Made by a program: the position numbers and the translations under genes. 64,000 nt of DNA, taken from NCBI RefSeq assembly GCF_037201965.1, contig NZ_CP147518.1, forward strand, positions 2,417,001 through 2,481,000, written 5' to 3'. The notes under the pieces were generated by a model. The model did not search any database. It was not told the origin of the DNA and worked only from the letters and a program-made list of their open reading frames with translations. This DNA is from Spirosoma sp. SC4-14. Lineage in GTDB: Bacteria; Bacteroidota; Bacteroidia; Cytophagales; Spirosomataceae. The stretch's first letter is position 1, and each line of letters begins with the position of its first letter. Below, piece after piece: positions 35,989 through 44,525 of this stretch.

Positions 35989-36003
35989 AGAAGTTTAGCC
36001 TAA

Positions 36004-36402
36004 TTATGGGCGAATGTCAGCATTGACGATCAAGGTTTTATCCCAAACGCCTTGGTTTTGTGCTACAAACTGTTTGTAAGCTTCACTTTGCTCAAAAGTC
36101 CGAATATCTGCTTCAGTCTGAAAAGTCAGGTAATGCACAACATCATAGTCTGAAACGGCCTGATTGGGCAAAATTGTCTTACCCGAGGTATAACCAACGA
36201 TCTGTGGAATTTCGTGCTTTAGGGCCGCAAAACCGTTCATATGCTGTTCAACAGCTGCACTTTCAACCCCTTTTTTAAATTTTATACATACAACTTGCTG
36301 TTTTTGAGCTTTTCTTGCAGGTGAGTACGCACCGTATATTGTCAAAGCAAAAGCGCAAACCAGCACAACAATAAGGGCATAGCCCCGTGATTTAGCATTC
36401 AT
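36004..36402 (-). CDS. Dabb-family (stress-responsive alpha/beta barrel) protein, membrane-anchored
   Basis: 132 residues from the ATG at 36400-36402, which gives an N-terminal hydrophobic segment (about 7-24, GYALIVVLVCAFALTIYGAY). The Dabb ferredoxin-like fold follows at about 32-130: QQVVCIKFKKGVESAAVEQH, IPQIVGYTSGKT, DVVHYLTFQTEADIRTFEQS and HYKxF-like EAYKQFVAQ. The membrane segment implies the domain faces the periplasm. Dabb domains form dimers; functions range from plant stress proteins to polyketide cyclases, and no specific role is evident here. The gene is monocistronic, with the terminator at 35941-35988. Confidence 0.85.
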   Translation of the reverse strand: MNAKSRGYALIVVLVCAFALTIYGAYSPARKAQKQQVVCIKFKKGVESAAVEQHMNGFAALKHEIPQIVGYTSGKTILPNQAVSDYDVVHYLTFQTEADIRTFEQSEAYKQFVAQNQGVWDKTLIVNADIRP

Positions 36403-36493
36403 GATTATTTGTGTTTCTTTTGTTTTTCGAAATATTATTCTGATTAACACGGTGCTTTTTGTGAATAGTTAAATATTTTAACTGTAAAGTACC

Positions 36494-37582
36494 ATGTTTA
36501 GTCAAAACTACAATAGATTTATTTGGTTTTTGGTGGCTCTTACTTTTTTTGTCGAAAGTTTATTAAATGGTAAGGTAGCTTATGCTGAAATTCAGCCCAA
36601 AAACCTGAATTGTAAGGGTGTAATACCTCGGAAAAGTTATATTCTGGCTCTCTCGGCAACGCAACGGCGGCCTGTCTGGGGGTTCTATGCTCATCAGCAG
36701 ATTAACCGGCTGGCTGTATTCACATTACCACCCGAAATGATGCCTTTTTTCAAAAAACACATCATTTATCTGACCGATAATGCCGTTAATCCTGATAAAC
36801 GCCGGTATGCGGTAGTAGGAGAGGCTCCCCGGCATTTTATCGACTTGGATGCCTATGCCGACACTTCAGCAACGGCACTGCCGCGTTATTATAAGGCCGC
36901 AATGGAGCGCTATGGTGAAGACTCACTGGCTTTACATGGCATTGTTCCGTGGCACATTCAGTTAACGAAATACCAACTGACCGAAGCCTTTAAGCAACGA
37001 GATGTTCGCCGAATTCTACGGGTAGCAGCCGATCTGGGACATTACATTGCCGATGCTAATGTGCCCTTACACACGACGCGGAATTACAATGGTCAGTTGA
37101 CCAATCAGCAGGGAATTCACGGGTTTTGGGAGTCGCGGTTGCCTGAGCTATTTAGCGCTGATTATGATTTTCTGACGGGGCAGGCCGAGTATGTTTACTC
37201 ACCCCAGAAAGCTGCCTGGAAAGCCGTCTTTACGGCCAATGCTGCACTCGATTCGGTGCTGCATTTTGAAGAGCAATTAACGGCTGAGGTTGGTGAGATG
37301 CGTAAGTTTGGTTTTGAAGAACGAAACGGGATTACTACGAAAGTGTATTCGAGCGATTTTTCGAAGCAGTATCACCAGCGGCTGCGTGGGCAGGTTGAGC
37401 GGCAGATGCGCGCTTCCATCAAAATGGTAGGCGATTTCTGGTATACCTGCTGGGTTGATGCCGGGCAACCCGATATGCGGGCGCTGGCAAAGTATGAATT
37501 AACCGATCAGGATAAAAAGGAAGAGGACGAAGAAAAGAAAGGCTGGCTGAAACGGCTATTTTCTGCAAGGAGTGAGGATTAA
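36494..37582 (+). CDS. Zinc-dependent phospholipase C-family secreted protein
   Basis: 362 residues with an N-terminal signal (about 1-31). The zinc-binding fold of the PLC/S1-P1 nuclease type is marked by WGFYAHQQINRLAVF (Trp and His near the mature start), RHFIDLDAYAD, GIVPWHI, LGHYIADANVPLHTTRNYNG and GIHGFWESRLPEL. These supply the Asp/His ligands of a three-zinc site. Bacteroidota members are usually longer than the clostridial toxin domain and uncharacterised. The substrate could be phospholipid or nucleic acid. The last 25 residues are highly charged (DQDKKEEDEEKKG). It ends one base before the palindrome at 37584. Confidence 0.88.
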   Translation: MFSQNYNRFIWFLVALTFFVESLLNGKVAYAEIQPKNLNCKGVIPRKSYILALSATQRRPVWGFYAHQQINRLAVFTLPPEMMPFFKKHIIYLTDNAVNPDKRRYAVVGEAPRHFIDLDAYADTSATALPRYYKAAMERYGEDSLALHGIVPWHIQLTKYQLTEAFKQRDVRRILRVAADLGHYIADANVPLHTTRNYNGQLTNQQGIHGFWESRLPELFSADYDFLTGQAEYVYSPQKAAWKAVFTANAALDSVLHFEEQLTAEVGEMRKFGFEERNGITTKVYSSDFSKQYHQRLRGQVERQMRASIKMVGDFWYTCWVDAGQPDMRALAKYELTDQDKKEEDEEKKGWLKRLFSARSED

Positions 37583-37583
37583 G

Positions 37584-37661
37584 ACCGGGATTACACTGAT
37601 TTAGCTGAAAAAGCGCTTTTTTGAAGCGAAAAGAAATCAGCTAAATCAGTGTAATCCCGGT
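37584..37661. repeat. Perfect 25-bp inverted repeat between convergent stop codons
   Basis: Arms 37584-37608 and 37637-37661 are exact reverse complements around a 28-base loop that itself contains AAAAGCGCTTTT. The repeat starts one base after one stop codon and ends five bases before the other. The arm word GGGATTACACTGATTTAG resembles dispersed words I recall from other Bacteroidota genomes (memory, unchecked). Confidence 0.9.
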
Positions 37662-37666
37662 TCTGA

Positions 37667-38536
37667 CTATACCGACAATGTCTTCATGTATTCGGCGTCG
37701 TGTTTGAGGCTAATTAGCGACGATTCGGGATATTCTTCCTGTTCGACCAGGAAGTATTTGATGCCACTGTTCAGGGCTACACGCAGGGTCTTTTTGAAAT
37801 CGACACTTCCTTTGCCCAGATCGTTCTGAACGGGTTTGCCATTCTCTTTTTTATAGTCTTTAATATGGCAGAGTTCATACCGCTTGCCGTATTTTTTCAG
37901 GTGCGATGCCGTGTCAACACCGGCCACATCGATCCAGCAAAGGTCTAGCTCGAACATAACGTGCTTAGGATCGGTATTGGCCAGCAGAAACTCCTGCGGC
38001 AATTTGCCATCGAGTGGCCGGAATGAATAATCGTGGTTGTGGTAGCCAAATTTCAGGCCGGCTTTATTGACTTCCTCTCCTACGGTATTGAACAGATCGG
38101 CAATTTTTTTCCAGTCGTCCCAGGTTTTTTGTGGGCCGATATAGGGGCAAAGCAGGTATTTTAAACCAGCACCCTGAGCCATTTCGATGTTTTTCTTCAG
38201 TACATCAGGCTTGTCGGCCGAACCCCGAAAATCGAAGTGGGTGCTAACCATATTTACGCCTATGCCATCGAGAAACGATTTCATTTCTTTCGGCTCCAGA
38301 CCCCATAAAAAGCCTTTGGCACCGCTAAAACTTTCGAACTGTTTATAGCCCATCTTGGCCAGATCGGTCATTACGCCTTTGGGATCTTTAGGCAGCACAT
38401 CGCGAACGCTGAAAAGCTGAACACCAAATGGGCTAATCACCTTTTTGGGTGCATTAGCCAGTATATCAACTTGGTTAAGAGCAAAAGCTCCGGCCGTGAG
38501 CAGGCCAGATTGTTTAAGGAAACTCCGTCTTTGCAT
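37667..38536 (-). CDS. Tat-exported sugar phosphate isomerase/epimerase-like TIM-barrel protein
   Basis: 289 residues. The N-terminus MQRRSFLKQSGLLTAGAFAL is a twin-arginine signal, so the folded protein is exported. The xylose-isomerase-like/AP-endonuclease-2 TIM barrel follows: FGVQLFSVRDVLPKDPKGVM, MVSTHFDFRG, KFGYHNHDYSF, FELDLCWIDVAGVD, CHIKDYKKENGKP and YFLVEQEEYPESSL. These hold the usual Glu/Asp/His metal ligands. Such proteins are abundant in Cytophagales and probably act on inositol- or sugar-derived compounds in the periplasm. The specific reaction is unknown. Confidence 0.92.
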   Translation of the reverse strand: MQRRSFLKQSGLLTAGAFALNQVDILANAPKKVISPFGVQLFSVRDVLPKDPKGVMTDLAKMGYKQFESFSGAKGFLWGLEPKEMKSFLDGIGVNMVSTHFDFRGSADKPDVLKKNIEMAQGAGLKYLLCPYIGPQKTWDDWKKIADLFNTVGEEVNKAGLKFGYHNHDYSFRPLDGKLPQEFLLANTDPKHVMFELDLCWIDVAGVDTASHLKKYGKRYELCHIKDYKKENGKPVQNDLGKGSVDFKKTLRVALNSGIKYFLVEQEEYPESSLISLKHDAEYMKTLSV

Positions 38537-38634
38537 GATAAAAATTGTTTGCGGCTTTAGAACGCAAAGATGGCACGCTTTTACACATTTTCACCAGGAA
38601 ATATTTTGGCAGAAACAGTGCTGGCAGCACGACT

Positions 38635-40326
38635 TTATAATTCCCAGATCACTCGTACAACTTTTCCGTGAACGCCAATGGTCTGGAAAAACTCCAGCCA
38701 GTGAAGCTGCTGAGAACCCAGGTGATCGGTTGGCGATTTTACTTCTACAAAATCGTACTGGCCTTGTTGGTTCCAGATTAGCAAATCGGGAAAGCCGCGT
38801 GTGTGTTCGCGGACATTGCGGGCCATTTCGAGCAGAATAAGCCGAAGTTGTTCTGTTTCCAGCAACTCAATCATTCGGTGAACAAGAGCCAGCAGCTCGT
38901 CGGACCAGTCGACGAGCACGTTGGTAATGCCGTATTTGGCGTTGAACATTCGGCCCGTATGCCGACGCCAGTCGTCTTTGGTGGCCAGTTCGGCGAGCCG
39001 TTTTTTCAGAAATTCTTCTCGTTTGTGATAGAAATCGGGTAAATAGAAATCCGACGGTGCCCGTTGCAGGGGATGATGAATAGCCTGCACATTGGCGTCA
39101 TAAATAATATCCCAGAAAACCAGCCCGAACAGCCCGCGCCAGGGATAATTTTCGGTAAAAGCGGCATCGTAGTCATGGTCCAGATAATAGTTCATAACAC
39201 CTGCTTCGACATGATGCCGGTATGCTGCTGGTATACGCACGCTCTCGGCATCGGACAGAAAGCGCGTCGTTGCCTTTCGGGGCCGCTTTTTCCTGTCGCC
39301 AGCGCCCAGAATTTTCTCCCGGAAATCGTTGGCAAAATAACGCTCTTCAGCATTGAGTGGATTAACCGCAATTTCGTCGCAAAGCGCAAGAGCTTCATCT
39401 ACCGAACCATTTTTATAGAGCAGCCGAACCCGGCGTTCGCGAGCCGGAACCTGGTTCGAAAGTTCATACACGGCCAATGCGGGTTCGGGCAGCTTTTGTC
39501 GTTCGAGGTAACTGCCGATCCGAACAACTAGTTTCTGATAGCCCGGTATGGCAATTTCGCTCAGCTCGGGCCGGGTTTCATTCCAGTTCAGAAACCAGTT
39601 ATAGATGTCGTCGGCGGGTGTTTCGGCTTCTTTCAGATCATGAAATTCTTCGCTGGTGAGCGAAATCAGCAATTTATCCTCGACCTCCTTGCGGGTTCGG
39701 AAACGGGCTGTGAGTTTGCTCTCGTCGTATCGTTCGAAATTAACCATGCCCAGATCGCGAACCACAAACTCGGTCATGTTGGCACTGCGGTTACCGAAAA
39801 ACAGGTATTTAATCATCATACCCTCGGCCTCAAAGTTCATTTTAATGACCGTTTCGTGCGTGGTCAGGCTTGTAACAATTTCACCAAAATCAAGCTCGTG
39901 CCGGGCATAGTTCACAACACCTTCTTTTTTTTCCTTGTTGAGGGGTTTAATTTCTTCGGGTTCTAAGGGCAGTAGTGCCAGCAGTTCGGGTTTCGTGAAG
40001 ATGCCAAGGGCTTCGTCGCCCATGATTTCGTGATGAGCCGACAGGGGTTCGATAAAGCTTGCCTGCATCAGTTCGCCAACCGCTGCCGGTAAGTCAGTTA
40101 TTTCGGTGTATTGTAGCTTGTTAATACGAAAAAATAGTCCTTTGCGGTTACTGAATCGAACATATAGGCACTGGGCATCGATTGATAAGGCTTCAAATTG
40201 GCGGATGAAAGCCCACTCGGCTTCGTTTAGCAAACCGCCGTACAGACGCTTAACAAAATCCACTACGTAGCGGAAATTGTCGAGGTAGTATCGGGGCGAA
40301 AGAATAATTTTCTGGCGTCCAACCAT
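38635..40326 (-). CDS. FAN1-like VRR-NUC nuclease
   Basis: 563 residues. The C-terminal VRR-NUC domain (about 450-563) shows the PD-(D/E)XK-type signature GFPDLLIWN followed by YDFVEVKSPTDHLGSQQLHW, matching eukaryotic and bacterial FAN1. Upstream is a SAP-like/winged-helix N-terminal part (about 15-130) with LLNEAEWAFIRQFEALSIDA and CLYVRFSNRKGLFFRINKL. A helical TPR-like middle follows (about 250-330: RPELSEIAIPGY, LPEPALAVYELS, VDEALALCDEI). FAN1 is a 5'-flap endonuclease and 5'-3' exonuclease that unhooks interstrand crosslinks. Cytoplasmic, single gene, no partner nearby. The order of domains matches FAN1 closely, so this is a full-length bacterial homologue. Confidence 0.9.
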   Translation of the reverse strand: MVGRQKIILSPRYYLDNFRYVVDFVKRLYGGLLNEAEWAFIRQFEALSIDAQCLYVRFSNRKGLFFRINKLQYTEITDLPAAVGELMQASFIEPLSAHHEIMGDEALGIFTKPELLALLPLEPEEIKPLNKEKKEGVVNYARHELDFGEIVTSLTTHETVIKMNFEAEGMMIKYLFFGNRSANMTEFVVRDLGMVNFERYDESKLTARFRTRKEVEDKLLISLTSEEFHDLKEAETPADDIYNWFLNWNETRPELSEIAIPGYQKLVVRIGSYLERQKLPEPALAVYELSNQVPARERRVRLLYKNGSVDEALALCDEIAVNPLNAEERYFANDFREKILGAGDRKKRPRKATTRFLSDAESVRIPAAYRHHVEAGVMNYYLDHDYDAAFTENYPWRGLFGLVFWDIIYDANVQAIHHPLQRAPSDFYLPDFYHKREEFLKKRLAELATKDDWRRHTGRMFNAKYGITNVLVDWSDELLALVHRMIELLETEQLRLILLEMARNVREHTRGFPDLLIWNQQGQYDFVEVKSPTDHLGSQQLHWLEFFQTIGVHGKVVRVIWEL

Positions 40327-40463
40327 GTAATCAAAGCCTCAGTATACTGTCGGGCCTGTTAACATTAGTATAATAAATTGGGTATTGGTATTGGAGGTAA
40401 CGTAGCTTAGACTGACTGTAAACGAGCAGCAAGGCTATATGTAAAACAAAAAAAAGTGTATTT

Positions 40464-41441
40464 ATGTCCCCAACTGATGTTCTGAATGAACTAGGGAAGC
40501 ATGATATTTTATCGACAGATCAGCAGGCTAAACTGGCCGATTATGAACGTGCGAGGCTATTTTCGGTGCATTGGGAGCTTCGGTCGATGCTCTATCTTGG
40601 CATTCTGCTAGTAAGTTCGGGCCTGGGCTTACTGGTCTATGATCATTTCGACCAGATTGGCCATACGGCGTTATTGGTGGCTATTGCTGCGGGCTGTGTG
40701 GCTAGTTATGGGTTTGCCTGGCGTTATCGGCCCAAATGGACAACGGCTCAGACACAAAGCCGTTCAACGTTTGGCGATTATGCGCTTATTCTGGCCTGTT
40801 TGCTATTTCTGACGCTCGAAGGATATGCCCAATATCAGTATAACCTGTTTGGAACGCGCTATGGATTGGCCACGCTGTTGCCTGCGCTATTGTTTTTGCC
40901 ACTGGCTTACCGATTCGATCATCGGGGCGTAGTAGGTATGGGCCTCACTGCATTGATTTCATGGGTTGGCGTTACGGTACGCCCACTTGAGCTATACTTT
41001 AAAACGAATTTTTTTAATCAGAAAACCGTCTTTTCGGCCATATTGCTCTCATTAGTCCTCATTGGAGTAGCTTTTCTGCTGAAGCAACGTCGGGTTAAAG
41101 CTCATTTTACGGATACCTACCTGACTATTGCCAGCAATCTGTTGATGGTAGCTCTATTGGGTGGGTTATTTAATTTCGACGAATGGCGGATCGGATTCGC
41201 CTTCGGATTGTTGAGTGCCTGCCTGATGCTCGACCAGTATGCCCGTCGGGAACAATCATTTTTATTTCTGCTGATGAGTGTCGTGTATGGATACATTGGC
41301 GTAACTTATCTATTTTATCACTACATACACCCTCAGGGCGACACCGCTTATTATTGGTATTTCATTCTTACGGGCATTGGTGTGGTTTATTATCTGATCA
41401 GTCAGTTGCCAAAACGAGACACCCCGCATGAAAGCCTATAA
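40464..41441 (+). CDS. DUF2157 multispanning membrane protein
   Basis: 325 residues. A short soluble N-terminus (about 1-40: NELGKHDILSTDQQAKLADYE) is typical of DUF2157. About nine membrane segments follow, beginning with MLYLGILLVSSGLGLLVYDHF and ending VYGYIGVTYLFYHYI and YYWYFILTGIGVVYYLI. No catalytic motif is seen. It overlaps the next gene by 14 bases, so the two are translationally coupled and probably form one membrane complex. Confidence 0.82.
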   Translation: MSPTDVLNELGKHDILSTDQQAKLADYERARLFSVHWELRSMLYLGILLVSSGLGLLVYDHFDQIGHTALLVAIAAGCVASYGFAWRYRPKWTTAQTQSRSTFGDYALILACLLFLTLEGYAQYQYNLFGTRYGLATLLPALLFLPLAYRFDHRGVVGMGLTALISWVGVTVRPLELYFKTNFFNQKTVFSAILLSLVLIGVAFLLKQRRVKAHFTDTYLTIASNLLMVALLGGLFNFDEWRIGFAFGLLSACLMLDQYARREQSFLFLLMSVVYGYIGVTYLFYHYIHPQGDTAYYWYFILTGIGVVYYLISQLPKRDTPHESL

Positions 41442-42615
41442 CGAACAGTGGATTTATAATCGGGAAATTGTTGGACAGGCCGAACGATGGTATCAGAAAC
41501 AGATGCTGACCGATGCCCAGATTACGGCTGTTCGCCGGGCTTATCCGGTCAATTTTAGACAAACAAACGGCTTTCTGGAAATTGGATTGTTTCTGTTTAC
41601 TACGGTTGCCATTCTGGCCTGTTACCTATTGCCTGCCAGTGTCTATTCGACGTTGTTTAGCGATCAAATCACTTATGGCGTGTTCAATATAGCCTTTGGT
41701 GCGGGAGTGGGGTTGGTTGGGCGGTGGCTGATTAATCGGCGGTTATTCTACCGCAATGGTGTCGATAATGCCTTTGTGGTTATGTTGACGGGCTTTCTGG
41801 CATTTGGAGCTAATCAGTTTTTACCCAATGGATTGTCGGTAGCAACTCACTGCCTGTTTACGCTGCCATTGCTCCTGATCGTGCTCTGGTATTATGGCGA
41901 TACGTTGATTGCTTTTTTTACAATTGCCGTCTTTTATGCGTTTGTATTCGATGGTTTACTCAAATTCAGTTGGGGCAACGAGGTGCTCCCTTTTGTGATG
42001 ATGGCAGTATCGGGCTTGCTCTATCTATTGGCCCGAAAACCTGATTTCATATTGTCGCAACCGACAATCCGGTCATCTTATTATACCGATCCGCTAAACC
42101 TGGCTCAGTGGCTGTCGCTGATTGTGCTGGCTGCGAGCGGCAATTATTTTATGGTTCGCGAACTGAATCGATTGCTGTTGAAGCCGCGCCCGCAACTGGC
42201 TCCCGAAATTATGTGGCCTGGCTTGTTCTGGTTCCTTACCTTTGCCATTCCTACCCTATATCTGTGGCAGGGTTTGCAGAAGAAGGATCGGATGCTGATT
42301 ATTCTTGGCGTATTGAGCTGGATCGGGGCTGTTATTACGTTTCATGAATACAAAGCGCTGGTACCGCTCAATACTGCGCTGACCATTGGTGGGCTGACGC
42401 TGATTGGCATTGCGGTAGGCGGTATTCAACTCTTGCGTAGTCCTAAAAACGGATTTATGGATGCGCCCGACGACGATTCGCCGGATGAGTTTTTTATTCA
42501 TACTGAAACCATAGCCGCCATTCAGGCCGCAGCCGGAACGCACCCTGATGCTAAACACGGCGTTCGGTTCGGGGGCGGAGACTTTGGTGGTGGCGGAAGT
42601 GAAGGGAAGTATTGA
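41428..42615 (+). CDS. Multispanning membrane protein, partner of the DUF2157 gene
   Basis: 395 residues. The N-terminal helix (about 1-48: QAERWYQKQMLTDAQITAVR) mirrors the start of the DUF2157 protein, and about ten membrane segments follow. The cytoplasmic C-terminus is acidic (MDAPDDDSPDEFF) and ends in a glycine-rich tail, RFGGGDFGGGGSEGKY, like tails seen on TPM-domain proteins. It starts 14 bases before the stop codon of the gene at 40464. The function is unknown. The repeated N-terminal layout suggests the two genes arose by duplication. Confidence 0.82.
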   Translation: MKAYNEQWIYNREIVGQAERWYQKQMLTDAQITAVRRAYPVNFRQTNGFLEIGLFLFTTVAILACYLLPASVYSTLFSDQITYGVFNIAFGAGVGLVGRWLINRRLFYRNGVDNAFVVMLTGFLAFGANQFLPNGLSVATHCLFTLPLLLIVLWYYGDTLIAFFTIAVFYAFVFDGLLKFSWGNEVLPFVMMAVSGLLYLLARKPDFILSQPTIRSSYYTDPLNLAQWLSLIVLAASGNYFMVRELNRLLLKPRPQLAPEIMWPGLFWFLTFAIPTLYLWQGLQKKDRMLIILGVLSWIGAVITFHEYKALVPLNTALTIGGLTLIGIAVGGIQLLRSPKNGFMDAPDDDSPDEFFIHTETIAAIQAAAGTHPDAKHGVRFGGGDFGGGGSEGKY

Positions 42616-42660
42616 TACGGGTAAATTTCTGTATTTTTAGGCAGTAGACAGGTAATAGCT

Positions 42661-42939
42661 ATGCGGGCTAATATTGATGTCAATGATGAATTGCTTCGAG
42701 AGACAATGGAAATCAGCAACACTAAGACTAAGAAAGCAACCATCGAGTTAGCTTTATAGGAGTATATTAATATGATGCGTCGTAAAGATTTATTATCATT
42801 ATTCGGCAAGGTTCAATGGGAGGGCGATTTAGATCAAATGCGCACTCTCAATAAGCCAGACAATTGGGATCGATCATTGTTGATACGTCTGTTTGGGTTG
42901 ATTGTTTCCGGGGTGTCGATAATGCAAAAACAAGTTTAG
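42661..42939 (+). pseudogene. vapB: vapB antitoxin remnant interrupted by an amber codon
   Basis: ATG at 42661 opens MRANIDVNDELLRETMEI, the start of VapB/DUF2191-type antitoxins. After 32 codons there is a TAG at 42757-42759 in frame. The frame continues with the expected rest of the family (YINMMRRKDLLSLFGKVQW, EGDLDQM) up to a stop at 42937-42939. The intact gene would overlap the start of vapC, as is usual. The TAG is followed by GAG and, after about 12 bases, two ATG codons, so reinitiation of a C-terminal fragment is conceivable. The most likely reading is a dead antitoxin gene. Confidence 0.8.
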
Positions 42940-43254
42940 TAGCAGATCAACTTAACGGTAAAGGACTTATTTGTCTGACACCTACCATTTTGCGGGAAGT
43001 TCTTCAGGAAATAGCTATTGACAGTCAATTGGAACGCGTGAGGAGGGATTTGCTTACAGGCCGATCCCATTGAGGCCGCTATTGGCGCTGCACATCTTTA
43101 TCGAGGACTTCGCCGAGCGGGTATCACGATCAGAAAGCCAAACGATTGCCTGATCGCTTTCTATGCCATGTTTTATACTATGCCCATTTTACACAATGAC
43201 GTCGATTTTGATCAGATCGCTCGCTTTTCGACATTACAAGTTATAAAGCCATAA
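42864..43254 (+). pseudogene. vapC: vapC PIN-domain toxin remnant with a frameshift
   Basis: The first part, from a TTG at 42864, reads GSIIVDTSVWVDCFRG (first catalytic Asp) and TPTILREVLQEIAIDSQLER (second acidic residue) and stops at 43071-43073. The second part, in another frame from about 43063, reads DPIEAAIGAAHLYRGLRRAG, TIRKPNDCLIAFYAM and ILHNDVDFDQIARF and ends at TAA 43252-43254. Together they cover a whole PIN toxin, but the junction lacks several residues expected between the parts, so a small deletion caused the shift. No working ribonuclease should be made. With vapB also broken, the module is inactive. Confidence 0.85.
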
Positions 43255-43290
43255 GTTGGACTATCCTGCCCGGTTCTGCTAAAAAACCGC

Positions 43291-43298
43291 TAAGTTTG
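43291..43298 (+). promoter_or_regulatory. Possible -7 element for pgk
   Basis: TAAGTTTG fits TAnnTTTG, 31 bases before the ATG at 43330. No TTG lies at the -33 distance, so support is partial. Confidence 0.45.
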
Positions 43299-43329
43299 GC
43301 CCCGCAAACCAACGACCATACGCAGTCGC

Positions 43330-44517
43330 ATGAAAACAGTAGATTCTTATAACTTCGCTGGTAAAAAAGCCCTGGTTCGGGTTGATTTTAACGTTCCGCT
43401 CGACAAAGAGTTCAACATCACTGACGACACCCGAATTAAGGCAACAATTCCGACCGTCATGAAAATCGTGAACGACGGTGGTTCTGCCATTCTGATGTCG
43501 CACCTGGGCCGGCCGAAGGGTGGACCAGAAGAAAAATATTCGCTTAAGCACATCCTGCCTGCGCTGAAAGAAGCGTTTGGTCGTGAGGTGAAATTTGCTG
43601 ACGATTGCATTGGCCAGTCGGCAATTGATCTGGCTGCCAGCTTGCAACCGGGCGAGATTTTGCTGCTCGAAAATCTGCGCTTTTATAAGGAAGAAGAAAA
43701 AGGAGACGTAGAGTTTGCTAAAAAACTGGCGAGCCTTGGCGATGTGTGGGTGAATGATGCATTCGGAACAGCTCACCGCGCTCATGCCAGTACAGCCGTT
43801 ATGGGACAATTCTTTGACGATCGCGTGGCTGGCTATGTTATGCAGGCCGAGCTCGACAATGCGAAGAAAGTGTTGGAAGAAGCCGAACGTCCATTTACGG
43901 CCATTATGGGCGGAGCCAAAATTTCGGATAAAATCCTGATTATCGAAAAACTGCTCGATAAAGTCGATAATCTGATTATTGGGGGCGGTATGACATATAC
44001 CTTCACCAAGGCGCAGGGGGGCAAAATCGGTAAATCGCTGCTGGAGGCCGATAAGCAGGAACTGGCACTTGAATTACTCAAAAAAGCCGACGAAAAAGGG
44101 GTTAAAATTTATATGCCAGTTGATAACCTCTGTGCCGATAGCTTCTCGAATGATGCTAACCGGCAGGTTGTTGCTACTGGCGAAATCCCTGACGACTGGG
44201 AAGGGCTGGATATTGGTCCTGAAACGGTGAAGCTGTTTTCTGATGTTGTATTAAGTTCAAAAACCATTCTCTGGAATGGCCCCATGGGCGTTTTTGAATT
44301 CCCTAATTTTGCTATTGGCACGAACGCGATTGCCGAAGCGGTGGTGAAAGCAACCGAAGAAAATGGCGCATTCTCACTCATTGGTGGTGGCGATTCGGCT
44401 TCGGCAGTCAACCAGGCAGGCTATGGCGACCGGGTTAGCTATGTCTCTACCGGTGGCGGTGCGTTGCTCGAATATATGGAAGGTAAAGTACTTCCGGGCG
44501 TTGCCGCCCTGGAATAG
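43330..44517 (+). CDS. pgk: Phosphoglycerate kinase
   Basis: 395 residues, normal length. Substrate and nucleotide motifs: [82 protein letters not shown] and [11 protein letters not shown]. It transfers phosphate from 1,3-bisphosphoglycerate to ADP in glycolysis and works in reverse in gluconeogenesis. It is cytoplasmic and apparently monocistronic here. It ends eight bases before the convergent TPR gene and no terminator is visible in that gap. Confidence 0.98.
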   Translation: MKTVDSYNFAGKKALVRVDFNVPLDKEFNITDDTRIKATIPTVMKIVNDGGSAILMSHLGRPKGGPEEKYSLKHILPALKEAFGREVKFADDCIGQSAIDLAASLQPGEILLLENLRFYKEEEKGDVEFAKKLASLGDVWVNDAFGTAHRAHASTAVMGQFFDDRVAGYVMQAELDNAKKVLEEAERPFTAIMGGAKISDKILIIEKLLDKVDNLIIGGGMTYTFTKAQGGKIGKSLLEADKQELALELLKKADEKGVKIYMPVDNLCADSFSNDANRQVVATGEIPDDWEGLDIGPETVKLFSDVVLSSKTILWNGPMGVFEFPNFAIGTNAIAEAVVKATEENGAFSLIGGGDSASAVNQAGYGDRVSYVSTGGGALLEYMEGKVLPGVAALE

Positions 44518-44525
44518 GGAGCCGC

